Both the position numbers and the translations under genes were made by a program. The notes beneath the pieces are model-generated. The model was not told the origin of the DNA, ran no database searches, and worked only from the letters and a program-made list of their open reading frames with translations. DNA of 64,000 bases. Source: a bacterium. GTDB taxonomy: Bacteria > Verrucomicrobiota > Verrucomicrobiia > Limisphaerales > UBA11358. Below, one piece after another: positions 25,556 through 33,118 of the stretch; within the stretch, counting starts at the first letter, position 1, and every line of letters starts with the position of its first letter. The DNA is taken from contig JAJXXW010000064.1 in NCBI GenBank assembly GCA_021780905.1, positions 1 to 64,000 of the forward strand. Direction: 5' to 3'.

Positions 25556-26120
25556 GTGGGAAAAATTTTCATGCCGTTGGCGGATTGCAAATTTTCCGGC
25601 GGTGGAATCTTGGGGGTGAAAATCCTTTCACTCCGGCCGAATAAAAAATCCACCGCCCGTTCGACCTTTCAAATTTAATCTTGTTTGCATCTTGCGAATT
25701 TGCCTGAAAAACCGGCAAAGAAAATGTTTTTCATTTAGTCAGCCCGGAGAAAAAATTGTTCAAATAATTCTTGCCCCGCCCGCCGCTTTTTTAAATTATT
25801 CCGCCATCGGTCATGGGCAACTTGCGGACATTCCAAAGTCTCACCGCAACCAGACGCACACGCTGCGCGCCCTGTGGAATGATTTTGCCCCGGTTTGTCC
25901 GCCGTTGCATTGAATCGCGCGGCCCAGCGGGGCTTTTCTCATGGCAAGGCAAAATCGGCGCAAATCGCTTTGTTCTCAAGGCAGCCGCTCCAGACTCACG
26001 CTTCCCGGATGCACCGAATTTGCGAGAGAATCGATAAATGTGAAACAAGCCGAAAAGAGGCGTAACTAGCCGCAATTCGCAAAGAAACCGAGGGGTTTTA
26101 ACCACAGAAGGCGCCCATCC
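25556..26120. other. Gene-poor intergenic stretch
   Basis: I see no convincing gene here. The open frames on both strands lack family features and codon bias. The part near 25690-25800 is AT-rich relative to its surroundings and probably holds promoter sequence for the minus-strand DUF58 operon. The rest has no repeat or structure that I can support. Confidence 0.5.
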
Positions 26121-26141
26121 AAAAAAAAGCGGCGACCGCTT
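26121..26141 (-). terminator. Rho-independent terminator of the ART operon
   Basis: Read on the minus strand, AAGCGG, a 3-nt loop and CCGCTT form a hairpin followed by a run of T residues (the A-tract at 26121-26128). It lies about 85 nt beyond the stop of the small gene at 26226-26435, supporting a minus-strand transcript there. Confidence 0.7.
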
Positions 26142-26225
26142 CGGTTGGGGTAAGTTTGAAAAGGGTCTGGAAACGAAGCTGCAACCGCGCCGCCGAGGGG
26201 TTGCAATGGGTCAATTGGCAGCGGT

Positions 26226-26435
26226 TTAATCCGGGAAGAAATACACGAGGTTGATCCGTTCCTGCTCACACCACGCCAGCGCGGTGGCGGCATTTTCAAA
26301 ACTGCGTTCGGACTTGGTAGGCTTCGGAAACATTTTTACCAGAACGCCGAGCTTGCCGGGAGCGGGCACGAATAGCGTTTTTGTTTGTGAAACACCCCCA
26401 AAAAAGGGTAGAGAGTTTTGTGGCGATTTGGCCAT
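26226..26435 (-). CDS. Small hypothetical protein (third gene of ART operon)
   Basis: A 69-residue protein (ATG at 26435; a longer frame to 26495 exists but would start inside a hairpin). The sequence is unlike anything I can name. It has a basic middle part (LVKMFPKPTKSERSF) and a C-terminal helix plus strand (AATALAWCEQERINLVYFFPD). It follows the 61-residue gene after a gap with a strong hairpin and is followed by a terminator, which supports expression. Function unknown. Confidence 0.5.
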   Translation of the reverse strand: MAKSPQNSLPFFGGVSQTKTLFVPAPGKLGVLVKMFPKPTKSERSFENAATALAWCEQERINLVYFFPD

Positions 26436-26464
26436 AGTCGTTAATCTGGGTATGGTCGGTCGTC

Positions 26465-26493
26465 GTGGCCGGCTGCTAGTAACAGCCGGCCAC
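26465..26493. other. Perfect 11-bp inverted repeat
   Basis: GTGGCCGGCTG and its exact complement CAGCCGGCCAC flank a 7-nt loop. It lies between the stop of the 61-residue gene and the start of the 69-residue gene on the minus strand. No T-run follows on that strand, so it may be an attenuator, an RNA-stabilising hairpin or a protein site rather than a classic terminator. Confidence 0.7.
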
Positions 26494-26500
26494 ACCGATT

Positions 26501-26686
26501 TTAGTGGTTATTTTTCATGCGAACAGACAGGACTTTATCTCTTAATTCCGTCCAGATTTTTTGGGCGGTAGGTTGATCCACCAATTTTTCAAGCTCCGGC
26601 GTCATCGGGACTTCAGCGCGCGGCGTGCCACCACTGCATTGACGCATCCAACAACCGAGAAATTTTCTGGCGGTGGCTTCGTTCAT
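26501..26686 (-). CDS. Small protein coupled to the ADP-ribosyltransferase; candidate immunity protein
   Basis: A 61-residue protein whose ATG overlaps the stop of the ADP-ribosyltransferase gene by 4 nt (ATGA at 26683-26686), indicating translational coupling. It is largely helical (MNEATARKFLGCWMRQ; ELEKLVDQPTAQKIWTELRD) with two cysteines. No family is recognised. Tight coupling to a putative toxic enzyme makes an antitoxin or immunity role worth testing, but no sequence motif proves it. Confidence 0.55.
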   Translation of the reverse strand: MNEATARKFLGCWMRQCSGGTPRAEVPMTPELEKLVDQPTAQKIWTELRDKVLSVRMKNNH

Positions 26687-27510
26687 AATTCCTCAAGTTT
26701 AACATGCAATGCGCCGCCGTGCCAACGGGCTTCCGACACCTTGAACTGGGTTCCTTGGTCGAACAAAACCTCATTCTCCATGACCGCAGCAGAGTAGCCC
26801 TTCAAAGACTTGCCCGTTTTGGAAATGATTTCCAAACGCAGCCGACCAGGGAAAGCCCCAAAGCGATTTTCCGCCGCCGAGGTAAAGGCTCTTTCAGTGA
26901 CGACATTGCCGGGGTGATAAAAAACCGCCGCCTCGGCCAGTTCGGAATCATTCACATCCACACCACGATAAACCTCCCCGGTGTAGTCCGGCAATTTGGC
27001 CAGCGCGGTTGAAAGGGCATCCGCCTCTTTTTGAACGTGCATCGAAGCCGCCGCTCCATCTTCGCGCAAGGCGTCATTGATCTGTGTGTGCATCTCTGGC
27101 GAGGTATAATCCCCCAGCGCAGCCAAATCCTTATCTGCCAGTTTATCCCCGACTTCCGCGCTGGGCTGGCCGAGCCACCGCATGAAATCATCTTCAAAAA
27201 CCACCTTGTCTCCAAACTCATTCTTCAGCTTGACGAGCAGATCAGGGTCGAGACCCTTGGTGCTGGCCTGAAGATTGTCCGTCAAAGCACGATGGTCTGG
27301 TTTGACCTTCTCGCCGGGCTGGAGCAGGCCGAGCGCCTCGGCCTTGGTGCGATCCACATCCTCGACATCATGGCCACAACCCCAGCCCCACGGTCCCCAC
27401 GGAACACCAAAGTCGGCATTGATGACACGCGCCCAAATGGGGTTGGTCTTCAGATAAACTTGATTTTCGTATTGCATGTGCGATTGGCGCGGTTCCTTCA
27501 CATCCATCAT
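26683..27510 (-). CDS. Putative ADP-ribosyltransferase (R-S-E class)
   Basis: About 275 residues; I chose the ATG at 27510, though the next codon and 27477 are also ATG. The C-terminal half matches the R-S-E type ADP-ribosyltransferase fold: GEVYRGVDV gives the catalytic-pocket Arg, ERAFTSAA the Ser-Thr-Ser-like strand, and ENEVLFDQGTQFKV the E-x-E loop with the strand that follows. The N-terminal half is unrecognised (WGPWGWGCG, then helical). No signal peptide is visible, so it may act inside the cell, as toxin-antitoxin or phage-type enzymes do, or be carried by an unseen secretion route. Target unknown. It lies 57 nt from tRNA-Leu. Confidence 0.75.
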   Translation of the reverse strand: MMDVKEPRQSHMQYENQVYLKTNPIWARVINADFGVPWGPWGWGCGHDVEDVDRTKAEALGLLQPGEKVKPDHRALTDNLQASTKGLDPDLLVKLKNEFGDKVVFEDDFMRWLGQPSAEVGDKLADKDLAALGDYTSPEMHTQINDALREDGAAASMHVQKEADALSTALAKLPDYTGEVYRGVDVNDSELAEAAVFYHPGNVVTERAFTSAAENRFGAFPGRLRLEIISKTGKSLKGYSAAVMENEVLFDQGTQFKVSEARWHGGALHVKLEEL

Positions 27511-27566
27511 TTTGCACAAACTCTTGGGCAAAGATTTTAAGAATCGCCTGATTTCTCAATAAATAG

Positions 27567-27650
27567 TGGTGCGCGCGAGAGGACTTGAACCTCTAATCCT
27601 TGCGGAACCAGATCCTAAGTCTGGCGTGTCTGCCATTCCACCACGCGCGC
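27567..27650 (-). tRNA. tRNA-Leu(UAG)
   Basis: On the reverse strand: acceptor GCGCGCG paired with CGCGCGC, anticodon stem CCAGA/TCTGG around loop CTTAGGA (anticodon TAG), a long variable arm typical of tRNA-Leu, T-loop with GGTTCAAGTCC, and an encoded CCA (27567-27569). Its 5' half (27612-27650) is duplicated at 32431-32470, so this intact tRNA is a hybrid rebuilt by an integrated element. Confidence 0.96.
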
Positions 27651-27651
27651 A
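27612..27651. repeat. Attachment repeat, tRNA-proximal copy
   Basis: A 40-bp sequence covering the anticodon loop through the 5' end of tRNA-Leu plus one base is identical to 32431-32470. It is the left attachment core of the 4.8-kb element between. Confidence 0.92.
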
Positions 27652-27700
27652 TCATTGAATTGCAAGGACTTAAGAAGTCAAAGACAGAAAAATTTGACTT

Positions 27701-27720
27701 TGTGCCACTTTTTGTGCCAC
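27701..27720. repeat. Paired TGTGCCAC arm-type sites, left end
   Basis: TGTGCCAC occurs at 27701-27708 and 27713-27720, start to start 12 bp. The same pair with the same spacing recurs at 32289-32308 near the right end of the element. Short direct repeats near both ends of an integrated element are typical arm-binding sites for a tyrosine integrase; binding is inferred. Confidence 0.75.
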
Positions 27721-27729
27721 TATTGCCCC

Positions 27730-28938
27730 ATGAAACCGATTGAAACCGATAGCAACGCTACCATTCAGAATCAGGGCAAAAGCCAGCCCATTGCACGGCA
27801 TTTAACGTATCAAAAGGTCAGAGACGGGCGCAAGCAACCAATTCGCGGACTGTGGCAGAGGAATGGCCGCTTTTACGCACGGTTGGCAGTTGAAGATTTC
27901 AACACGGGCAAAAAAGCTGTGCGTCGTGTGCCGCTGGAAGCTGAAACCGTTGCCGAGGCAGTCGCGGCATTAAAGAAGCTGCAAACGCAGCGAGCGGACA
28001 ATGCCTTGCCGGTTTTGAAGCAGACGCCAAAATTTTCCGATTACGTCGAAACCTACTTCGCCCATTTCGCGCTGCTAAAAGACGCCAAGCGTCCGCGCAC
28101 GATTGAAACGGAGCGCGGTCACTTGAACCGCTGGAAAGAACACCTGAAAGAAACACGCTTGGACAGAATCGGCAAGCCGATGATTGCGGACTTTAGAGCC
28201 AAGCGTAAGGATGAAGGCGTAAGCAATCGCACGGTGAATCTCGCCGTCACCTGTCTCCGCAATGTTTTGAAAATGGCGGTTGACGATGGCTGGCTTCAAC
28301 GCCTGCCAACCGAAAATTTGCGGCCTTTGAAGTGGACGGCCAAAAAGAAAAAACTCTACACCGCTGCCGAGATTGATTCGCTTTGCCAAGCCGCAATGGA
28401 AGTTTCCAAGAATGGCGTTGGCTTTGCTGATTTAATTCACTTTCTGGCGTATTGCGGCACACGCATTTCGGAAACTCTGCGCTTGAAGTGGTCAGACGTG
28501 GACTGGCAGCAAAAGCAAATCACTATTGGCTCGGATGGACTGGCGAAGAATCACAAGCCGCGCACTGTGGATTTTAACCCAAAACTGGAAACCCATTTGA
28601 AAGATATGCTGACACGCCGCGCGCCTGATTCGGAATTCCTATTCCCGTCACCGCAACGCGGAAAAAACGACAAGCCAGCCAAGACATTCAGGGAAAGTTT
28701 GAAATTGGCGCGGACGAAAGCTGGTTTCACTGATTTTGGTTTTCATCATTGCCGTCACTTTTTTATTTCGTTCTGTGTTATGAGCGGAATTGACTACATG
28801 ACAATCGCGCGGTGGGTTGCCCATGCGGACGGCGGCATCCTGATTGGCAAAGTTTATGGCCACCTGACAAACGACCACGCAAGACGCCAAGCGCAGAAAC
28901 TTAATTTTGAACCAGTCATGCCAGCGGAAACCGTCTGA
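27730..28938 (+). CDS. Tyrosine integrase of the tRNA-Leu element
   Basis: The 402-residue integrase starts at the ATG at 27730, since the longer frame would run through the arm sites. It has an N-terminal arm domain (GLWQRNGRFYARLAVEDF), a SAM-like core-binding domain near residues 105-200 (KFSDYVETYFAHFALL), and a catalytic domain. That domain shows Arg in YCGTRISETLRLKW, a His-x-x-Arg-type box (FHHCRHFFIS) and the nucleophile Tyr in GKVYGHL. It reads away from the tRNA 5' end. It presumably cut within the anticodon-loop side of the tRNA to insert the 4.8-kb element. A decayed relative lies at 32538. Confidence 0.92.
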   Translation: MKPIETDSNATIQNQGKSQPIARHLTYQKVRDGRKQPIRGLWQRNGRFYARLAVEDFNTGKKAVRRVPLEAETVAEAVAALKKLQTQRADNALPVLKQTPKFSDYVETYFAHFALLKDAKRPRTIETERGHLNRWKEHLKETRLDRIGKPMIADFRAKRKDEGVSNRTVNLAVTCLRNVLKMAVDDGWLQRLPTENLRPLKWTAKKKKLYTAAEIDSLCQAAMEVSKNGVGFADLIHFLAYCGTRISETLRLKWSDVDWQQKQITIGSDGLAKNHKPRTVDFNPKLETHLKDMLTRRAPDSEFLFPSPQRGKNDKPAKTFRESLKLARTKAGFTDFGFHHCRHFFISFCVMSGIDYMTIARWVAHADGGILIGKVYGHLTNDHARRQAQKLNFEPVMPAETV

Positions 28939-28939
28939 T

Positions 28940-29224
28940 TCAATTTGAGCGGGCGATTAACTCTGCTTCGCCCATTTCGGCGGCTCTGGTTCGTTTCGGG
29001 GCGATATGGTCTTTGGCAAAGTCGCCAGCGTCTAGCCTGCGGTTGAACTCGCGCAAGTCCGGCGCGGTGATATAGACACGCCCCAAAATGTTTTTGGTTT
29101 TCAGCCAGCCCTTCTTGCGCCAACGCCAAGCGGTTGTATCGGTGACGCCGATTCTTTGAATGAAGGAATCAAGGGAAATGGGAACTTCTTCCAACAGGTT
29201 TGCGCGTGTAGTGTTGAGCATCAT
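28940..29224 (-). CDS. Small winged-helix DNA-binding protein, probable excisionase/regulator
   Basis: The 94-residue protein has an excisionase-like HTH: SLDSFIQRIGVTDTTAWRWRKKGWLKTKNILGRVYITAPDLREFNRRL. This is the MerR/AlpA-like pattern in which a recognition helix is followed by a wing and a tyrosine strand. It converges on the integrase gene with one nt between the stops. In small integrative elements such proteins direct excision or repress the element; the choice is inferred. Confidence 0.8.
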   Translation of the reverse strand: MMLNTTRANLLEEVPISLDSFIQRIGVTDTTAWRWRKKGWLKTKNILGRVYITAPDLREFNRRLDAGDFAKDHIAPKRTRAAEMGEAELIARSN

Positions 29225-29282
29225 AGTCGTCTTTGTATTAGGTTATCTGTTTTGTTTCCGGCCCGCCGCTCCCTGACGCTCG

Positions 29283-29304
29283 CTTTACAGATAAACCTGT
29301 AAAG
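29283..29304. repeat. Perfect inverted repeat in the element's control region
   Basis: CTTTACAG and its complement CTGTAAAG flank a 6-nt loop. It lies in the 480-nt gap between the winged-helix gene and the rep region. It could be an operator or a cruciform origin hairpin for a HUH Rep; sequence alone does not decide. Confidence 0.65.
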
Positions 29305-29469
29305 ACGGGCTATTCAAGGAGCTTTCGCCGGATACGACGACGCTCTTTTGCGGGTAGGTAAAGTCTTTCAATCATGTCATGTATCGTATTAGTTACTTCT
29401 GCTCAAGTCAAGGTCAATCTGGACAGCGAGAACGATTTTTGCGGCGAAATTTTCCAGATGAAATGTCCC

Positions 29470-29547
29470 TTGTGATTTACAAACCCCGTCTTGTCATTTG
29501 CAAAACGCTCCCTTGCGATTTACCAAGTTCGTCGCTTTGCGATATAT
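29470..29547. repeat. Iteron-like direct repeats upstream of rep
   Basis: Four related 11-mers occur at 29470 (TTGTGATTTAC), 29491 (TTGTCATTTGC), 29513 (TTGCGATTTAC) and 29537 (TTGCGATATAT). Spacings are 21, 22 and 24 bp, about two helical turns. The surrounding 29305-29700 holds no convincing gene. Position ahead of the Rep gene suggests an origin or Rep/regulator binding sites. Confidence 0.65.
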
Positions 29548-29707
29548 CCATCTGTGCGGGTAATTTTATTCGGTTTTAATTTCGGAGCGCAGACATAGGC
29601 AATGTTTTCAATACAATTGAGGCCACCCACCCGAATTTATGCTTTTTTAGCAGCTTTGTTAAGCGTGGGTATGGGGGCAAGGCTATTTTATATTTATCCC
29701 GGCGCGA

Positions 29708-29860
29708 ATGGTGCAAACCGCCTCGTCATTTATCACCGTGTCGAAAAATACGGGTGTCTGGAAGCCTCAAAAAACGCGAAAAGGCTCTGATTCTATTGGT
29801 GTTTGTGGTGGTGTTTTCTCCGTGCCTGTGCGGGCTGTTTATTATATGGTACGCGGGTGA
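29708..29860 (+). CDS. Possible 50-residue protein coupled to rep
   Basis: An open frame of 50 codons starts at the ATG at 29708 and ends at a TGA that overlaps the GTG start of the rep gene (GTGA, 29857-29860). The product is small and basic (MVQTASSFITVSKN at the start). There is no family match and no strong Shine-Dalgarno. The coupling is the only support. Confidence 0.35.
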   Translation: MVQTASSFITVSKNTGVWKPQKTRKGSDSIGVCGGVFSVPVRAVYYMVRG

Positions 29861-30651
29861 GCAAGAATTTGTTCGTCTGTTCCAAGTCCAGCATCCAGAG
29901 ATTCATCAAGCTATGGCTGTCTGTGAAGCCGACGCCTTACTGGTTTCATCAAACCCTGTCCTTGGGGCAGCAGATTGAAGATTTTGCCATTGCCAAGCCG
30001 ATTTTGGAAAAGCTGTTTGACTCGTTGGAAGTAGAGATGGGCAAGACGTATGACATGGGCGCGGTTTATATCATGGGGCATCAAGGCAATAAACGGGTTC
30101 ATTTTCATGTGGTTTTTTTCTTTTATGGGACGCCAGCCGAGACGCCGGAAAAACTGGCGGAGATACTGCGGCTGGAAATTCGGAAGCGTTGGAAAAAACT
30201 CAATCCCCGCTCAAATCCGACGGGAAATTGGTTGAAGATTCAGACGAAAGCGAGCGGCTTATGGTATCTGGCGGGACATTTGGCGGTTGGCAAAACTGCG
30301 AAGGCGAAGGGCAAGCCAAGCTGGTATGGCGTTCGCAACAAGCGACTAATTGAAGCCCACGCCCTGCCAGTGACCAGCAATCAAGTCCGGCGAGAGTTTG
30401 AATGTCATTTCCCCGCCGTCCTAGCCACCCCTGCCGCCAAGAAACCGAAAGTCATTTTCTATGACCGGAGCAAATTGGCCGAGTTGCGGGCTTATGTGGA
30501 AGCCGATGGGCGGCACGATTGGGAAGATTTCAAGCGAATGAAGATGGGCAGGAAAAGAAAAGTTAGTGATTTTGATTTCATGGATTTTCTAAACGCTCAA
30601 AATGGCTGGAAGACCGTCACGCCCTCGCCCGATGATGGAAACACACTTTGA
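29857..30651 (+). CDS. HUH-type replication initiator (Rep)
   Basis: About 264 residues from the GTG at 29857 (reads V/M-S-K-N-L-F-V-C-S-K); the longer ATG frame at 29803 has an implausible cysteine-rich leader. A HUH motif is visible in KRVHFHVVFFFYG (His-Phe-His), with an upstream strand that could be motif 1 (MGAVYIMGHQGN). Candidate catalytic tyrosines lie in SGLWYLAGHL and KPSWYGVRN. This fits small rolling-circle Rep proteins of plasmids, satellites and filamentous phages. With the iteron-like repeats it suggests the element can replicate when excised. Family is likely; subclass is not clear. Confidence 0.72.
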   Translation: MSKNLFVCSKSSIQRFIKLWLSVKPTPYWFHQTLSLGQQIEDFAIAKPILEKLFDSLEVEMGKTYDMGAVYIMGHQGNKRVHFHVVFFFYGTPAETPEKLAEILRLEIRKRWKKLNPRSNPTGNWLKIQTKASGLWYLAGHLAVGKTAKAKGKPSWYGVRNKRLIEAHALPVTSNQVRREFECHFPAVLATPAAKKPKVIFYDRSKLAELRAYVEADGRHDWEDFKRMKMGRKRKVSDFDFMDFLNAQNGWKTVTPSPDDGNTL

Positions 30652-30750
30652 ATTAGTTGAAATAAGTGTTTGGGGGTAGGGGGTGGGGTAGGCCGTTGAA
30701 TCAGTCGGCTTGCGCGGGCAAGCTCGGCGTCCGGCTGCGGCGGCAAATGG

Positions 30751-31683
30751 TTATTGCAGTTGAAAAAATGCGTTACTTGGCGCGTTGGTGATTTGAACGC
30801 CGGAGAATGGAACGCCGTTTGTGACCGTTACCCAAGTAGGCGCGGCTAAATTTGTAGCCATTCGCAGGGTGTAATTTGTGCCGGTGGCTGTTGGAAAGAA
30901 TACAACGGGGCTGTTGTTGTAAGTGGAAATTCCGAGATTAGGAGGGCCATAAGACTCAATCGAATACAACTGCGCTACTTCGTTCGTGGACAAAGCGCGG
31001 TTGTAGATACGAACATCGTCAATAGAACCCGAAAAATATGTTTGGCCTTGTGAAACTGAACCACCAATGTAAAAATTTCCGTTGTTCTGTCCAAAAGGCA
31101 TCCCTGCAATTGTTCCTTCAAGCACACCATTCACATACAGACAACCATTGCCTGACGAATCAAGTGTAGCAACCAATTGATACCACTGGTTAGTGTTATA
31201 TTGAGGGCGTTGTTGAGACTCAAGAAAATAGCCGGGGGAGTTGTATGTATAAAATTGAAATCTTCCAACTCCAGCCGCATTTGATGCTGGAGTCGCTCCC
31301 CAGTTCATTGCCAATGCTGGACTTGCTGTGCCACCTCCCGGACTTAAGCCCTCACATAACAAAACTGCTGGCACATTAGTTTGTGAGAAGTTTGGACGCA
31401 ACCAGACAGACCAAGCGAAAGGTCGGTTTGTTGTGATTTGTTTTGTCACTCTGATGTAACTATTTGTGCCATTGAAGCTGAACGCCCGGTTTTGATTTCC
31501 GAAGCGGTCAACCGCAAGAAAAGCATTGCTGACGACGCCATTATTTGTTCCGGTCACGTCGTTCGCATTGCCATTGAACGGATAGTAGGCGACAAGGCCG
31601 TTGGTTAAAAAACTCTGCGCGTTGGCATGGGTGAGCAACAAGCCAAGCGCGGCGAGTGTGGCAAGTGTTTTGGTGGTTTTCAT
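30751..31683 (-). CDS. Secreted LamG/concanavalin-fold protein
   Basis: About 310 residues from the ATG at 31683, which begins a clear signal peptide (MKTTKTLATLAALGLLLTHA with an A-x-A-type cut site). The mature part is a LamG-like jelly-roll domain (GLVAYYPFNGNANDVTGTNNG ... FSFNGTNSYIRV ... GSIDDVRIYNRALSTNEVAQLY). A short beta domain of the type common at the end of verrucomicrobial secreted proteins follows, ending FFQLQ. It is cargo of the tRNA-Leu element and probably binds carbohydrate or surfaces. No enzyme motif is seen. Confidence 0.85.
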   Translation of the reverse strand: MKTTKTLATLAALGLLLTHANAQSFLTNGLVAYYPFNGNANDVTGTNNGVVSNAFLAVDRFGNQNRAFSFNGTNSYIRVTKQITTNRPFAWSVWLRPNFSQTNVPAVLLCEGLSPGGGTASPALAMNWGATPASNAAGVGRFQFYTYNSPGYFLESQQRPQYNTNQWYQLVATLDSSGNGCLYVNGVLEGTIAGMPFGQNNGNFYIGGSVSQGQTYFSGSIDDVRIYNRALSTNEVAQLYSIESYGPPNLGISTYNNSPVVFFPTATGTNYTLRMATNLAAPTWVTVTNGVPFSGVQITNAPSNAFFQLQ

Positions 31684-31794
31684 TGTGTGCGGGTGTTGCG
31701 CGGGAATTGATACCAAGAAAACGGCGCGAACACAAGGGGCGAAAAGACAACTGTCTTATGCGGGTGCGGATTTCATGCGGGCAATAATCCGTGA

Positions 31795-32031
31795 ATGGCA
31801 AAACCACAATCTGCGTTATCCGATGCTTTTTCCCGCGTTGTCAAAAAACACCGCGAGAAACTTGGCTTAAGTCGCGCGGCGTTGGCGGAAAAAGCTGGCT
31901 TGCATCAAACCTACATCGGACTTCTGGAAAGAGAAAAACGCAGCCCGAATCTTGATACCGCGAAGGCGATTGCCAAAGCGTTAAACCTGACGCTGGCAGA
32001 GATTGTCAAACAGGCGGAAAAGATTTCCTGA
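31795..32031 (+). CDS. XRE-family HTH regulator
   Basis: The 78-residue protein is essentially one Cro/C1-type HTH: HREKLGLSRAALAEKAGLHQTYIGLLEREKRSPNLDTAKAIAKAL. It resembles single-domain repressors of small mobile elements. It lies divergent from the LamG gene, 111 nt apart, and may control that cargo gene or the element. Confidence 0.88.
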   Translation: MAKPQSALSDAFSRVVKKHREKLGLSRAALAEKAGLHQTYIGLLEREKRSPNLDTAKAIAKALNLTLAEIVKQAEKIS

Positions 32032-32430
32032 ATCAGTCGGCTTGTGTCGTAATTGACCGCTGGCGAGCTTTGGGAACGATACGCGGGGATTTTTGCCTAC
32101 CAAAAGCCAAACGTCTCTGGCGTGAAATGGCGGGAACGGCTGGAGGGAATAAAATAAATTTTATTGTGGCGCGAAAATTATGACTGGCGGGGGCGGGGCG
32201 GGGCTTCAAGTCTGACAGACGTATTGCAGCACAGTCCAAAGCATTGATTTTATGGGCTGTTTTTAATTGTTTTGTTATTCGTTTCACTTGTGCCACTTTT
32301 TGTGCCACTGATGCAAATTCAATTCCAAGCCAAAAACGACAGCTTAAAAATGAATTTCAGCCAATGCTGTAAATGTTATTAGTGATTTCGACTAATCTGC
32401 TTGAAACCGCAAGAAGTCCTGAAAAAACTT
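32032..32430. other. Right end of the tRNA-Leu element, no gene seen
   Basis: I find no credible gene in this 400-nt stretch. It holds the paired arm-type repeats at 32289-32308 and AT-rich sequence with no clear promoter. It ends at the displaced tRNA half. Confidence 0.6.
32289..32308. repeat. Paired TGTGCCAC arm-type sites, right end
   Basis: TGTGCCAC at 32289-32296 and 32301-32308, start to start 12 bp, in the same orientation as the pair at 27701-27720. Probable integrase arm sites. Confidence 0.75.
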
Positions 32431-32470
32431 ATCCTAAGTCTGGCGTGTCTGCCATTCCACCACGCGCGCA
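32431..32470. repeat. Attachment repeat, displaced 5' half of tRNA-Leu
   Basis: These 40 bp are identical to 27612-27651: the original 5' half of tRNA-Leu (minus strand) pushed away by insertion of the element. The sequence to its left does not continue the tRNA, so this copy is not a functional gene. Confidence 0.92.
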
Positions 32471-32537
32471 ACCTTGTCTATCAATGGATTTGCAATTTGC
32501 AGGCCTCAATTTCCTGACTTTGTGCTAGGGTAACAGT

Positions 32538-32700
32538 ATGAAAGCCACCGACATCACGCGGCTGAATTTATCAAAGTCCGCGATGGGCGCAAACATTCAA
32601 TTCGGGGGCTTATGGAAGCGAAACGATCGTTTTTATGCCCAGTTGATCGTGTTTGACCCCGTCGCCGGTAAACAACGGGTTCAGCGAATTCCCCTGATGG
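32538..32700 (+). pseudogene. Decayed integrase N-terminus from an older element
   Basis: The frame MKATDITRLNLSKSAMGAN, then IQFGGLWKRNDRFYAQLIV and RVQRIPL, aligns with the arm domain of the intact integrase at 27730 (IRGLWQRNGRFYARLAV ... RVPLE). Homology stops after about 54 codons. Upstream, GACTTTGTGCTAGGG resembles GACTTTGTGCCACTT at the intact element's arm site. This is the remains of an earlier integration at the same tRNA. Confidence 0.8.
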
Positions 32701-33002
32701 ATAGCCGGCTTTCCGCTGGCGGAAGCGTTCGCGAGGGACGTTCAGTTTGCCGCGCACATTTTGGTCTGCTTGGGCACGGTCGTTTTCTTTTCCAACTCTA
32801 CCCAGGCCACGCCGGCCGGGCGGTTCGATCCGGCGGATGTGTTCGTTGTCGCGAATGGCGGCAAGGCGCGCTTCCCACAAGGCACACCGCTCCTGGGACC
32901 AATGAGACGGAATGAGGCTGATGGCGGCAGAGAAATCGCCATTGGCCTTGGCCCAAAGGCGGAAGGGGCGTTCGGGTTCTTGGAGCGGGGGAATGTTGGA
33001 TT

Positions 33003-33044
33003 GCCCACCCTCACCCCGGCCCGCTCCCTCAGGAGAGGGAGATG
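33003..33044. repeat. REP-like palindrome
   Basis: CACCCTCACCCCGGCCCGCT then CCCTCAGGAGAGGGAG matches the units at 24414-24571. It sits inside the restriction-modification gene remnant. Confidence 0.7.
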
Positions 33045-33091
33045 CGATTGCCGAGCTCGGTAATTTGGACAGTCCCGTAGCAGTCGCCGAC

Positions 33092-33118
33092 GGCGCGCAC
33101 GGAGTGACGCGCCCTATC
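33092..33118. repeat. REP-like dispersed repeat (same family as 20674)
   Basis: Differs from 20674-20700 only at the penultimate base (CCCTATC against CCCTACC). It lies inside the restriction-modification gene remnant. Confidence 0.8.

Noticed and set aside
25791..26105. A 104-codon minus-strand frame in the DUF58 upstream gap
   Set aside because: Composition-like translation without a domain, ribosome-binding site or neighbour support.
32033..32308. A 91-codon minus-strand frame at the element's right end
   Set aside because: No family pattern and it covers the arm-type repeats; probably chance.
32431..32470. A second tRNA-Leu gene
   Set aside because: Only the 5' half is present; the 3' half, variable arm and T-arm are missing.
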